Source: Sipunculus nudus (lineage: Eukaryota; Annelida; Sipuncula; Golfingiida; Sipunculidae). Taken from it: DNA of 64,000 bases. Location: the NCBI GenBank assembly GCA_026874595.1, contig JAPPUL010000069.1, positions 186,001 to 250,000 on the forward strand, read 5' to 3'. The notes under the pieces were generated by a model. That model saw only the letters and a list, made by a program, of their open reading frames with translations, was not told the DNA's origin and searched no databases. A program made the translations under genes and the position numbers. Of this stretch, positions 49,766 through 59,364 are shown one piece after another (the first letter of the stretch is position 1; the number at the start of each line of letters is the position of its first letter).

Positions 49766-51583
49766 ATGACTAAAAAAAAGATATTACCATTACTATTTGT
49801 TACATTTTCAATGTTCTCATGTTATGGAATGGGTTTAAATACGTTATACATACCAGGTGATCCTTCTATAAGCCAAGCAGTGGATTGTAGTAGTGAAGCT
49901 GCAACTAAAATATCAACTGCCCAAGAGCTTGCAGCAATGGGTTCAGAAACATACTGCTTAACAAAAGATATAACAATTAAAGACTGGCGGACTAAAGGAG
50001 AGTTTTCCGGCACCTTTTATGGTCAAAATAAAACCATAAAAATAACGACGATACAAGGAAATAGTTTTATAGATACCATAGTCCAAAGAGGGCAATTCAA
50101 GGACGTAAATATAGACATAGAATCAATAAACGCTACAGGCTCATTAGCTACTCTTGCAAGACAAAACGATGGGCAGATATCTAATGTATCTATAAAAATA
50201 ACCAATCAGCTTACCTCAACAAACGATATAGGCGGCTTTGTACACACTAATAATGGTACAATAACAAATTCAAAAGCCAGCATCTCAAAAATACATGCCA
50301 AGAAGGGAACAAGAAATATAGTAGTCATTGGAGGGTTTGCCGCAATTAATAAAGGCAATTTAAACGGAGTTGCTCTACAAAGACATCCTAACTCATCCTC
50401 AAATCTACCTTTAATAAGTGCAGAAAGTAATATAGCAGATAGTTTAGTAGGGGGCCTTGTTGGCGAGAATTTCGGCACTATGAAAGATCTATCAGTTGAA
50501 AATATATCTGTAGAGGGAACTGGTAACATAGGAGGCCTTGTTGGCTCTAACCAGGGAAAGATATCCTTAATATCAGTAAAGATAGATAAAGTAAGCGGTA
50601 GCGGCAACGTAGGAGGCCTTGTTGGACACAATACAAATGAAATAGCGACTGTAACATTAAGTCTAAACTCTCTAATTGGCAGCGGCAACGTAGGAGGCCT
50701 TGTTGGAAAGAATAGCGGGCGATCTATAAACAACTGCAATGTAAATGTACAAATGATAAGTAGAAACGTAACATATTCGGATATAGATGCTATAGGAGGG
50801 CTTGTTGGGCACAACTCCGGAGACATTACTAAATCTAACGTATCATATGTAAATATTGCCTATCCTAATGTATCTGGACCAGTATCTGGAGGGAATATGG
50901 GTTCAATACCTACTTTCATATGGAGCATGCCTGCCCACATAGGAGGACTTGTAGGTTCACAAGTTGGTGGAAAAATAAAAACGAGCAAGGCACAAGGGAA
51001 GATAGATATTAAAGAAAGCTATAATCCTTCTAGAAGCTACAGTCCTACGTCTACGCAAAGTGGCTCATCGTATATAGGTGGCTTTGTAGGTAAAAACCAT
51101 AATGATAATACAATAGAAGAAAGCTATTCTGCTGTAGATATAGACTATAAAAGAGGATACCTATACGTAGGAGGCTTTGCAGGCGCATCAACTGACAATA
51201 CAAAAATAACAAATGCCTATTCAACTGGGAATCTGAAAGGCAAAGGCTCTTCAGTCCGATCATATTATATAGGCGGCTTTACAGGCCTATTTTCAGGAGC
51301 AAGCTTATCTCACGCCTATACTAATAGTATAATCACAGATACATCAACATCATACTCTAAGATACAAGGAGATTTTGCAGGACTCCTTGCTACTAATGGC
51401 GCTCTAACAAAATGTTACACAAGGGAGAGCTTAAATCAAAATGTACGTCCTCAGTATGGTATAACTGCTATAAAAGTAGGTACAAATGGCAGGCCTCATT
51501 CAACACAAAAGTGGACTCAATTACCAACATCAAAATGGAAGATTATCGCAGGAGCATGGCCTACATTAGTAAATAATCCATAA
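49766..51583 (+). CDS. GLUG-repeat surface lipoprotein 2
   Basis: 605 residues. The lipobox is M-F-S-C (about 16-19), followed by the Cys-pair module (D-C-S-S-E ... T-Y-C-L-T-K-D-I) and F-S-G-T-F-Y-G-Q-N-K-T-I. About ten GLUG repeats follow, some nearly identical in DNA: the block coding S-G-N-V-G-G-L-V-G occurs at about 50601 and 50682, an 81-bp (27-residue) period. The C-terminus has the W-x-x-x-x-x-x-W-P-T-L ending shared by all three. AGAGGAAAG lies before the ATG. Likely an exposed beta-helix; adhesion is a guess. Confidence 0.86.
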   Translation: MTKKKILPLLFVTFSMFSCYGMGLNTLYIPGDPSISQAVDCSSEAATKISTAQELAAMGSETYCLTKDITIKDWRTKGEFSGTFYGQNKTIKITTIQGNSFIDTIVQRGQFKDVNIDIESINATGSLATLARQNDGQISNVSIKITNQLTSTNDIGGFVHTNNGTITNSKASISKIHAKKGTRNIVVIGGFAAINKGNLNGVALQRHPNSSSNLPLISAESNIADSLVGGLVGENFGTMKDLSVENISVEGTGNIGGLVGSNQGKISLISVKIDKVSGSGNVGGLVGHNTNEIATVTLSLNSLIGSGNVGGLVGKNSGRSINNCNVNVQMISRNVTYSDIDAIGGLVGHNSGDITKSNVSYVNIAYPNVSGPVSGGNMGSIPTFIWSMPAHIGGLVGSQVGGKIKTSKAQGKIDIKESYNPSRSYSPTSTQSGSSYIGGFVGKNHNDNTIEESYSAVDIDYKRGYLYVGGFAGASTDNTKITNAYSTGNLKGKGSSVRSYYIGGFTGLFSGASLSHAYTNSIITDTSTSYSKIQGDFAGLLATNGALTKCYTRESLNQNVRPQYGITAIKVGTNGRPHSTQKWTQLPTSKWKIIAGAWPTLVNNP

Positions 51584-51824
51584 TAACCACATTCTTAATG
51601 CTCTTTATTGCCTTTCTCGCTTAGAAGAGCATTAAGTATATAGCTTCTTTATCATTGTCAAATACTAACAATTTTAGACAAACCTTTTTATATATCTTAT
51701 AATAAGCACCATACTCTCCTACTTAGAACTATAAAAAATATTGATTGTAAGCTCTTATGTGTTAAAAGCCATACTAGGAAATATAGTTTTTTATATAAAA
51801 CAAAAGGAATGGCAATAAAATAGC

Positions 51825-52004
51825 ATGAGGAGAAAACATCTAAATATGAGCTTAATCTTATCCGGACTTGTATTATTACTTGCAAGCTCATTCATTGCAA
51901 GATGTATGAAGACTGAAGGTATAAATGCCCTTGGAAAAGACAAGATAAGTAAAGAAGTTTATAACATAAAGCTTAGGGCAAGGACAGAGCATACATCAAA
52001 ATAG
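51825..52004 (+). CDS. Small lipoprotein (59 residues)
   Basis: A short ORF between two GLUG genes. The N-terminus is basic (R-R-K-H), followed by a hydrophobic stretch (L-I-L-S-G-L-V-L-L-L-A-S-S-F) and a lipobox-like I-A-R-C at residue 27; the mature part would be only 33 residues and strongly charged. The ribosome-binding match (AAAGGAA) is about 15 bases away, so expression is not certain. An internal ATG at residue 8 is a second possible start. No family recognised. Position and signal type suggest it belongs to the GLUG lipoprotein group. Confidence 0.55.
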   Translation: MRRKHLNMSLILSGLVLLLASSFIARCMKTEGINALGKDKISKEVYNIKLRARTEHTSK

Positions 52005-52083
52005 ATACTGTTTAAAAATTCGTACTGTCTATTAACAGATATAAATAATCTAGTAAATATTCTATTAGATGAGGGTATCATTT

Positions 52084-53088
52084 ATGCAGCCTAAGAAGAG
52101 GAATTATATAAAATTAATACTAATCATAGCTATTGGAATACAGGCCACTTTATTTAATAGTTGTAGTTGTAAAAATAGTGCTCAAACAATACTTGAAGGA
52201 GATCCCACAAAGGATAAAACACAAGCCTGTAATGATCAAAATGCAACACTTATAAAGACAGTAGCTGACCTTGAAATAATAAAAGAAAATCTAAGTGGCT
52301 CTTACTGCCTCCTAAACAACTTGGATGTAGGTGAATTTAAACCGATAGGAGATTCAGATAACCCTTTCACAGGACGCTTTGACGGTAATTACAAAGAGCT
52401 TCAAAACCTTAAGATTAATAGCATAGGAGAAAGTTATATAGGTCTTGTAGGACGCAATAGCGGATTAATAGAACGCCTTACTATTCGTGTAAACAGTATA
52501 GCAGGACAAAACAACGTAGGAAGCATAGCAGGAGAGAATACAGGCACAGGCATAATAGAAAATGTACGAGCACTTGCAATGCTTGGAGCTGCTCCTAATA
52601 CTAATAACATAATAGCCACTGATAATAATGCTGGAGGACTTGTTGGTACAAATAAAGGCACGATACGCGCTTCATACTCAGATGGTCTTATAATATCTGC
52701 TAAAAATACTGTTGGGGGACTTGTTGGCTACGCTCGTCCTTCTTCTATCCTAAAAGATTGCTACTCTGCAGGACAAATAAAGGCAGGGACTCCAAGCAAT
52801 TTTGGAAGACTCATTGGAAGCGCAGAAAATGCAACTATAACAAGATGCTATACTACAACTCTATTTGACGCAACTCAAAATAATGGCATGAATGCTATTG
52901 GCAACAATACTCAAAGTACAATAGAAAACCTCTATTACAGCAATATTACAGGCGCAGGACCCTCTTGGGGAATAGGTCTTAAGCAAGAACAGATAACAAA
53001 CACCTCATTCCCAAACAACTTCGAGATAGAATGGAACATTAAAACAGCTTATTGGCCAACTTTAAAATGGGCAGATACTATAGATTAA
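52084..53088 (+). CDS. GLUG-repeat surface lipoprotein 3
   Basis: 334 residues from the ATG at 52084, chosen because GAGGG sits 8 bases before it; an ATG at 52069 would add five residues and overlap that site. The lipobox is F-N-S-C, then Cys-rich S-C-K-N, the Cys-pair module (Q-A-C-N-D-Q ... S-Y-C-L-L-N-N-L-D) with F-T-G-R-F-D-G-N-Y-K. Four or five GLUG repeats follow (I-G-L-V-G-R-N, A-G-G-L-V-G-T-N, V-G-G-L-V-G-Y). Ends Y-W-P-T-L like its two neighbours. The shortest of the three paralogues. Confidence 0.85.
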   Translation: MQPKKRNYIKLILIIAIGIQATLFNSCSCKNSAQTILEGDPTKDKTQACNDQNATLIKTVADLEIIKENLSGSYCLLNNLDVGEFKPIGDSDNPFTGRFDGNYKELQNLKINSIGESYIGLVGRNSGLIERLTIRVNSIAGQNNVGSIAGENTGTGIIENVRALAMLGAAPNTNNIIATDNNAGGLVGTNKGTIRASYSDGLIISAKNTVGGLVGYARPSSILKDCYSAGQIKAGTPSNFGRLIGSAENATITRCYTTTLFDATQNNGMNAIGNNTQSTIENLYYSNITGAGPSWGIGLKQEQITNTSFPNNFEIEWNIKTAYWPTLKWADTID

Positions 53089-53704
53089 AACACAATAAAA
53101 ATTAGTGTACCTACATAAAAGCAACTTTGCAATAAATATCGCTTTTAAGTAAAGCATATAAAGGCAAGAATACAGACATTAGAAAATATTAAGATAAAGA
53201 CTTTCTTATGTCGCTTTAAGCTACAAAATCTAAAAGCCTAAATACCTTTGCCTAAATAAATAACAACACCTGCCTTCAAATTACCCGCTACATTAAAACC
53301 TAACAAAAATATAAAATACATTTTATAAGTCAAACGATTGCATATCCTATATAAGGTGTTATATCTAGTAAGCTATTTTGGGAGAAACTTAAGACAATCA
53401 TTAAAAAATATAAGAGAAAATTTAGAATATAGTCATATAAAATAACAAATAAATAATCACTAAAAATATACATGTCTAAGCAAGTTTAACAGTTAACTCT
53501 ATGCTAAACTGGCTTTTATAAAAAGATATTTATACAAAGATAAACAGATAGTTAAAACAAATATTCTAGTTAAAGAATGATATAACACTAAACGAAAATG
53601 AACTAGTAAGAAAATATAATTATAAGAGAATAATATTAATAATACCTTAAGGCATAAAAGTAAATAATACAATGTTTTATTAAACCTTAATAAGGAGTGC
53701 TACT
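53089..53704. other. 616-bp intergenic region
   Basis: Very AT-rich DNA after the GLUG cluster. I found no ORF of useful length with a start signal, no RNA gene, no strong hairpin and no array. It ends in AAGGAG (53691-53696), the ribosome-binding site of the next gene. It could be a remnant of a lost gene, but no reading frame can be recognised. Confidence 0.5.
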
Positions 53705-54148
53705 GTGGGGAATGACAAAAGTAAACGTAGAAAAAGAATATCTGAAATAGAATGCATTAAAGTATCTGCTCTTAAAGAGCAAAACACTAATCTAAGCGAC
53801 ATTTACAAAGATATTGCCGATAAGTTAATCGAAGGCTCTAATTTATACGTCTTGGACTTTAAAGATAATAATAAAAAAGAAGTCCTTATTAACCGTGTAC
53901 GATATGATGACAAAATACTTAAATTTAAGCAGCCCATTAAAATACTTATAAAAAAAGACTTACAAAAGTTTACTATATCTCAAAACGTATTTGGTGTTAA
54001 AGTTTCAAACTACCCGTTTAGCAAGGCTCTTTTTGATTTCCAAGAAATGTTTTATAAAGAATATCTTAAGTCAAGAAATGCTCAGTCCGGTCTCAAAATC
54101 CTTTATAACTCCATTATAGATATTAACAAAAGCACCAATATCTTGTAA
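53705..54148 (+). CDS. Hypothetical cytoplasmic protein
   Basis: 147 residues, Lys-rich and acidic/basic mixed. GTG start at 53705 with AAGGAG 7-8 bases upstream, a good signal. There is no signal peptide or membrane segment. The sequence alternates short beta-like segments (N-L-Y-V-L-D-F-K-D, K-E-V-L-I-N-R-V-R-Y-D) with helices, and residues 85-125 (F-G-V-K-V-S-N-Y-P-F ... F-Q-E-M-F-Y-K-E-Y) look like a compact C-terminal domain. I do not recognise the family. T-rich codon use. Convergent with ddl. Confidence 0.65.
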   Translation: MGNDKSKRRKRISEIECIKVSALKEQNTNLSDIYKDIADKLIEGSNLYVLDFKDNNKKEVLINRVRYDDKILKFKQPIKILIKKDLQKFTISQNVFGVKVSNYPFSKALFDFQEMFYKEYLKSRNAQSGLKILYNSIIDINKSTNIL

Positions 54149-54156
54149 TTAGCTAA

Positions 54157-55248
54157 TTAGCTTCTTATCTCTCCTTTGGCTCTCTCCATTGCAAGTTGGA
54201 TTAGTTTGTCTATAAGTTCATTATACAATATACCACTACATTCAAAAAGCTTTGGATACATACTGCTTCTTGTAAAACCTGGTATTGTATTAATTTCATT
54301 AAAATATAAGCTGTTTGTATCTACTTCAAAAAGAAAATCTGCTCTAGATAATCCATAACATTCAAGTACGCTAAAGACCTTGCGCGATAGCTTTATTATA
54401 TCATCTTCTAGCTCTTTATCATTTATAACAGCCGGTATTATCAATTCAGATGCCTTTTCATCACTATATTTAGCTTCGTAATCATAAAAATCTGACGAAG
54501 GTACCACCTCCCCTATTACACTATTTATAATATTTTTATCGTCTCCAAGTAAACCAACCTCAAATTCACGTGCCTTTATCCCTTGCTCCAATATCACCTT
54601 ATCTCCATATCTAAAAGCCAATTCCACCGCACCACTAAGCCCACCCCTATCCAATACCTTACTAACCCCAACTGAGGACCCCATACTTGCTGGCTTTACG
54701 AATATCGGATAGCTCAACTCCTTTTCTATACCAGAAAGAATTATCTCCCGCCCCGTTTCCAAGTGCCATTCCCCTCGACGTAGTCTCTTGTAAGGTAATT
54801 GAGATATCCCATGACAGCTAACTACCTTCTTCATTATATCCTTATCCATACTTATCGCAGACCCTAAAACCCCACTGCCAACATACGGTAAACCCGCAAA
54901 CTCAAGCAAACCCTGTATTACCCCATCTTCTCCATTAGGTCCATGCAACATCGGAAAAATAACATCTAACAAATCCTTAGCTATGTCACTCCCTATAAGC
55001 CCTATCCCAAAACTTTCATAGGGAAAGGATACTTTATCAAAATCTAATAGCTCATACCCTCCTCTCTTCAACATCTCATACGTCCCATAACGCCCCAACA
55101 CATTCCCTCCCTTATCTATCCCTAGCGGTATTACCTCGTATTTACTCATGTCTATCGATTCAAGCAAGGAACAGGCTGAGCTTATTGATACATCATGTTC
55201 CCCAGATTTGCCGCCAAATAATACTCCAACACGTAGCTTCTTCTTCAC
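54157..55248 (-). CDS. ddl: D-alanine--D-alanine ligase
   Basis: Cytoplasmic ATP-grasp enzyme that makes the D-Ala-D-Ala ends of peptidoglycan. Motifs: V-L-F-G-G-K-S-G-E-H-D-V-S at the start, H-G-P-N-G-E-D-G, K-P-A-S-M-G-S-S-V-G-V-S, and E-I-N-T-I-P-G-F-T-R-S-S-M-Y-P-K-L, which is of the D-Ala (not D-lactate) type. I start at GTG 55248, with AGGGA 7 bases upstream, giving M-K-K-K-L-R-V-G-V; a TTG at 55263 would start inside that site. It follows htpG closely (17 bp) on the same strand. Confidence 0.95.
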   Translation of the reverse strand: MKKKLRVGVLFGGKSGEHDVSISSACSLLESIDMSKYEVIPLGIDKGGNVLGRYGTYEMLKRGGYELLDFDKVSFPYESFGIGLIGSDIAKDLLDVIFPMLHGPNGEDGVIQGLLEFAGLPYVGSGVLGSAISMDKDIMKKVVSCHGISQLPYKRLRRGEWHLETGREIILSGIEKELSYPIFVKPASMGSSVGVSKVLDRGGLSGAVELAFRYGDKVILEQGIKAREFEVGLLGDDKNIINSVIGEVVPSSDFYDYEAKYSDEKASELIIPAVINDKELEDDIIKLSRKVFSVLECYGLSRADFLFEVDTNSLYFNEINTIPGFTRSSMYPKLFECSGILYNELIDKLIQLAMERAKGEIRS

Positions 55249-55265
55249 GCCTTTTTCCCTCAACT

Positions 55266-57251
55266 TTAAACATTAACCAACAACTCCGATATCTTCTTAC
55301 ATAGCCTTGCCGGATCTGATACCTTGCTCCCCTCAGATATTAAGGCTTGATCATATATTAAATATGTATAATCCTTAAGCCTTGCATCGCTTGCATCCGC
55401 CTCATATATCTTCTTCATCTTCTCAACTACCGCATGACGCCCGTTTAATTCAAGTATTCGCTTTGACTTCGGTAACTCTTTATTATATGCCTTCATTATC
55501 TTTTCAAGACTTGCACTCATGTCATTTGCATCGTTTACTAAACACGCTACACTCTCCACTAACCTGTCGGACAGCTTTACTTCCTTTATCTCTTCTTTTA
55601 ACTCTTCTTTTATATATTTTAATACCCCCTCAAGCTTCTCCTTACTATCCTTATCCATTCCCTCTTCCACACCCCCCTTACCCAAATCTATATCCCCCTT
55701 AGATATAGACTTGAACTTCTTCCCCTTATACTCAAGCCCATATTGCAACATTATCTCATCTATCGGCTCAAGAAAATATAATACCTCATAATCTTTCTTC
55801 CTAAATACCTCAAGATGTGCCATCTTTTCCAACGACTCCTTATCTTCTCCCGATATGTAATATATCTCATTATGTCCCTCTCCCATCCGACCTATATATT
55901 CATCTAAACTCGTTTGGCTCTCCTTAGATTTTGTCGAATAGTACATCAACAACGACAACAGCTTCTCTCGATTCTCATGATCTCCGTACACCCCCTCCTT
56001 AAGCAATGATCCAAACTCCTCTACAAAACTCTTATACTCTCCATTCGCATCTTTTTCTTTTAGCTCTATTAGCGTGTTTAATATCTTATTTACCAAACTC
56101 TTCTTTATCACCTTCAATATCGCATGCTCTTGTAAATGCTCTCGGGATATGTTTAACGGCAAGTCGCTTGAATCTACTACCCCATACACAAATCTTAAGT
56201 ACTCCGGCAGCACGTACTCTGAGTTGCTTAGGATAAATACTCGTTTTACATATAAATGTATATTACTCTTTGGATGCTCTCTAGTAAACAAATCAAAGGG
56301 CCTTTTACTCGGTATATAGATTAATGCCTTGAATTCTGTTGTCCCTTCTGCGCTATAATGTATATGTTTTAACGGCTTTGAAAAATCATGTGATAGGTGT
56401 TTATAAAACTCTTCGTGCTCCTCTTCTTTTATCTCATCTTTTCCACGCAACCACATCGCCTTTTGACTGTTTAATGTCTCTTCCTTTACCACCTTCTTAT
56501 ACTCAGGCTCCTTCTCCTCTCCCTTAGCTTTTTCATCCACTTCCTTATCATCTTTTTCATCTAAACTCCCACCAGCATCCCCCTTATCCACCTCCTCCTC
56601 TCGCTCTACATCCATAACTATCGGAAACTCTATATAATCTGCGTACTTCCTTACTATCTCGCGTATCTTCCATTCCTCAAGATAGTCCTTAGCCTCTTCT
56701 GTAAGATACAATGTTATCACTGTCCCAACACCTTCTTTTGCCTTCTCCTTAATACTGAATTTCTCCTCCCCCGAACATTCCCATAAATACCCTCCCTCCT
56801 CTCCTGCCTTCCTACTGTGTACCAAAACCTTAGTCGATACCATAAATGAAGAATAAAACCCTACCCCAAATTGCCCTATGAATTCAGGACTCTCCTTAAG
56901 CCCCTCATCCTTTTGCTTTTGCATATATTCCAAAAATGCTTGCGTCCCAGAACGCGCTATCGTACCCAAATTAGATATCATGTCCGACTCACTCATACCT
57001 ATACCATTATCTTCTACCACCAGCGTCTTTTGCTCTTTGTCTACATAAAGCTTTATCCTAAAATCTTCCCCCTCCCTCCCCTCAAGCAACTCCTTATTTG
57101 TCAGCGATTCAAATCTAAGCTTCTCTATCGCATCTGAGGCGTTTGATATCAACTCCCGCAAAAAGATATCCTTATTTGAGTATAACGAATGTGTTACTAA
57201 CTTTAATACCTTCTGTGCCTCTGTCTTGAATTTTAGACTCTTTACTCCCAT
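55266..57251 (-). CDS. htpG: Chaperone protein HtpG (Hsp90)
   Basis: 661 residues. The GHKL ATPase domain (1 to about 215) has L-R-E-L-I-S-N-A-S-D-A, D-N-G-I-G-M and G-Q-F-G-V-G-F-Y-S. The middle domain follows a charged linker (about 220-250, rich in E, D and K) and contains R-R-V-F-type I-S-R-E-H-L-Q; the C-terminal dimerisation domain closes it. The charged linker is longer than in E. coli HtpG. Next to two Hsp20 genes on the same strand, suggesting a heat-shock cluster. No CIRCE element was found. Confidence 0.95.
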   Translation of the reverse strand: MGVKSLKFKTEAQKVLKLVTHSLYSNKDIFLRELISNASDAIEKLRFESLTNKELLEGREGEDFRIKLYVDKEQKTLVVEDNGIGMSESDMISNLGTIARSGTQAFLEYMQKQKDEGLKESPEFIGQFGVGFYSSFMVSTKVLVHSRKAGEEGGYLWECSGEEKFSIKEKAKEGVGTVITLYLTEEAKDYLEEWKIREIVRKYADYIEFPIVMDVEREEEVDKGDAGGSLDEKDDKEVDEKAKGEEKEPEYKKVVKEETLNSQKAMWLRGKDEIKEEEHEEFYKHLSHDFSKPLKHIHYSAEGTTEFKALIYIPSKRPFDLFTREHPKSNIHLYVKRVFILSNSEYVLPEYLRFVYGVVDSSDLPLNISREHLQEHAILKVIKKSLVNKILNTLIELKEKDANGEYKSFVEEFGSLLKEGVYGDHENREKLLSLLMYYSTKSKESQTSLDEYIGRMGEGHNEIYYISGEDKESLEKMAHLEVFRKKDYEVLYFLEPIDEIMLQYGLEYKGKKFKSISKGDIDLGKGGVEEGMDKDSKEKLEGVLKYIKEELKEEIKEVKLSDRLVESVACLVNDANDMSASLEKIMKAYNKELPKSKRILELNGRHAVVEKMKKIYEADASDARLKDYTYLIYDQALISEGSKVSDPARLCKKISELLVNV

Positions 57252-57427
57252 TTTTTTACTTTTCCTCCGCTTATAACAATATATTATTTTGCTTTTAAAT
57301 AGCTTTTTTAAATAAATACCATAGCCTTTGATTTAGTGCTTTCTTTATTGATCTTTTTGTTATGCTTTTTTGTTAGGCTTTTTATAGAATAATAAAAAGC
57401 ATGATTATTAACGGCTAGCTTACTTAT

Positions 57428-57492
57428 ATAAAAAAAAAGTCGGGCCTCTTTTGCTTATCATTAAATTTAACAAGACATTTAAAGACCCGACT
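57428..57492 (-). terminator. Intrinsic terminator after the Hsp20 genes
   Basis: On the minus strand, AGTCGGG (57492-57486) pairs with CCCGACT (57444-57438), extended by TCTTT/AAAGA with a two-base bulge, and the stem is followed at once by a run of about nine T (57437-57429). It is the best Rho-independent terminator in the window and ends the transcript of the Hsp20 gene at 57539, separating it from htpG. Confidence 0.88.
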
Positions 57493-57538
57493 CCTTTCTA
57501 TAGTCTAATCCCTTTCTCTTTTATCTTTTAAAAAGAAC

Positions 57539-57925
57539 CTAATCTGCATTTATTGTTATCTGCTTTGCCTTTGCCTGCAAAGACTTTGGTAACGTAACTT
57601 TCAAAAGCCCTTGAGATATATTTGCCCTAACACCCTCACTATCTATTGACTCAGGATTTACTTGAAATCTCCTCTTATATATCCTTGCATAATGTCCCTT
57701 ATGCTTTTCATCAACCTCTCCTTCGATACTTAAGATATCTCCATCTAACTTTATCTCAAGCCCCTCCTTCGATACCCCAGGTAAATCTGATATCACAAGA
57801 TAGGATTTATCACTTTCAAATACATCTGTATTTGGTACGTATTCATCAAGTGGTATATTCTCTCTTCCTACTTCTTTATTTCTTCCTACTTCTTTATCTT
57901 TTTCTCTTGTTTTTAGGATACTCAT
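57539..57925 (-). CDS. Small heat-shock protein, Hsp20 family (2)
   Basis: 128 residues. Alpha-crystallin domain (about 28-125) with V-I-S-D-L-P-G-V-S-K-E-G-L-E-I-K and the A-N-I-S-Q-G-L-L-K-V-T-L-P-K end motif. The first 25 residues are polar and repetitive (K-E-V-G-R-N-K-E-V-G-R). It holds unfolded proteins for refolding. It lies 52 bp after the other Hsp20 gene and directly before a terminator, so the two form one unit. Confidence 0.93.
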   Translation of the reverse strand: MSILKTREKDKEVGRNKEVGRENIPLDEYVPNTDVFESDKSYLVISDLPGVSKEGLEIKLDGDILSIEGEVDEKHKGHYARIYKRRFQVNPESIDSEGVRANISQGLLKVTLPKSLQAKAKQITINAD

Positions 57926-57977
57926 TTTTATTACTCCTTTTTTTGTTTTATTATTTTTGTTCTATCCATTTTCATGT

Positions 57978-58391
57978 TTAGTTTGCCTCTATCTTTATTG
58001 GCTGGCTTTTCTTTGCCTTTGGCAAGTAAACCTTTAAAATCCCTTCACTATAACTTGCGTTTATACCTTCTTGGTCTATCGTCTCACTAAACCTAAACTC
58101 CCTCTTAAAACGACCTTCCTCAATCTCACTCTGAACTAAAGTCCAACCAGAATCATCTTCAACTACCGCCTTGCGATTTCCCTCTATTCGTAATATCCCA
58201 CCATAGTACACTATATCTACATCTTTAATATCGATGCCAGGTATTGCACTATAAACGCTATAGCCTGTCTCATCGCTTACAACATCACTCTTCGTATTTG
58301 AAAATGACCCCCTACTCCCAAAACCAAAATGTAAAAATGGTTCCAAAAGCTCCCTTTCGAACCTATCAATTTCTCTTAGCATGTTTAACAT
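57978..58391 (-). CDS. Small heat-shock protein, Hsp20 family (1)
   Basis: 137 residues. An N-terminal arm (M-L-N-M-L-R-E-I-D-R-F-E-R-E), then an alpha-crystallin domain (about 38-135) with Y-S-V-Y-S-A-I-P-G-I-D-I-K-D-V-D-I and N-A-S-Y-S-E-G-I-L-K-V-Y-L-P-K. A C-terminal I-x-I-like tail (P-I-K-I-E) may mediate oligomers. First gene of the two-gene Hsp20 unit. Confidence 0.93.
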   Translation of the reverse strand: MLNMLREIDRFERELLEPFLHFGFGSRGSFSNTKSDVVSDETGYSVYSAIPGIDIKDVDIVYYGGILRIEGNRKAVVEDDSGWTLVQSEIEEGRFKREFRFSETIDQEGINASYSEGILKVYLPKAKKSQPIKIEAN

Positions 58392-58640
58392 CTTTCCAAA
58401 CCTCCTTTTCCTTGTTTGTATTCAACTTTTAGGTTTTTACTTTCTATACATACTTTAACATCAAGATGCGTGCCAACCAATCTGTAAAATATCTTATGCA
58501 ACATCAAAAGACCATCTATAACTATGTTTAGGCTTATATTGTTTTTTGCAAGTAGATATTTATATAAGATATTGAATTTTTTAGCGTGTTATTTTAGTGT
58601 CATTATGACAATAGTGTGTAAATCCGATACAATGAGCGGC

Positions 58641-59216
58641 TCATATTCTCCCCTGAAGCTCATCATACAAGAAACAGTCCGTTGTATGATCAAAAACCAG
58701 CCCCACAGCCTGCATAAATGCATAACAACAAGTCGGACCCACAAACCTAAAGCCTCTTTTCTTCATGTCATTACTCATCTTGATAGATTCTTTTGTTTTC
58801 GTTGGTATACTCTCTAAATCCCGCCATGAATTTATAATCGGACGCCCTCCTACAAAAGACCAAATATATTTGTTAAAAGAGCCATATTCACCAACAACCT
58901 CAAAAAACACCTTAGCATTAGTAATAGTAGCTTCTATCTTAAGACGATTTCGTATTATCCCCCTATCACCCATAAGCAACTCTACTTTCGCCTCATCATA
59001 TTGTACTATCTTGCCCGGAGTGAAAAAGTCAAAAGCTTTTCTCAAATCCTCTCGTTTATCAAGTATTATCTTCCAACTAAGACCAGCCTGTAAAGAATCC
59101 AAAACAAGATATTCAAATAACTTCAAATCATCAAAAACCGCTCTCCCCCACTCCATATCATGATATCTTATATACAAAGGGTCATCCAATACCCAAGAAC
59201 ATCTTCTTTTATCCAT
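58641..59216 (-). CDS. tag: DNA-3-methyladenine glycosylase I
   Basis: 191 residues, the normal Tag size. Removes 3-methyladenine from alkylated DNA in base-excision repair. The zinc 'snap' ligands are present: Cys in R-C-S-W, His in Y-H-D-M-E-W, and H...C in D-H-T-T-D-C. The E-W-G and L-Q-A-G-L-S-W motifs and G-F-R-F-V-G-P-T also fit. It is followed by about 250 bp without a gene before the Hsp20 unit. Confidence 0.95.
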   Translation of the reverse strand: MDKRRCSWVLDDPLYIRYHDMEWGRAVFDDLKLFEYLVLDSLQAGLSWKIILDKREDLRKAFDFFTPGKIVQYDEAKVELLMGDRGIIRNRLKIEATITNAKVFFEVVGEYGSFNKYIWSFVGGRPIINSWRDLESIPTKTKESIKMSNDMKKRGFRFVGPTCCYAFMQAVGLVFDHTTDCFLYDELQGRI

Positions 59217-59364
59217 AAATTCAATATAGCAACAAAAAAAATAGAAAACCCCAAATAAAAATTAAATTAATAAAATATAATTAAAAATAAAATATATATC
59301 TAATTAAATGGATTATACAATTCAATATATTTACCTTTATACTAATAAGTTAAGGAGAAAAAAT

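Noticed and set aside
50206-50826. 206-codon minus-strand ORF with repeats
   Set aside because: Mirror of the GLUG repeats in the second lipoprotein gene.
53089-53704. Possible remnant gene in the large gap after the GLUG cluster
   Set aside because: All frames are broken by frequent stops and no motif could be recognised.
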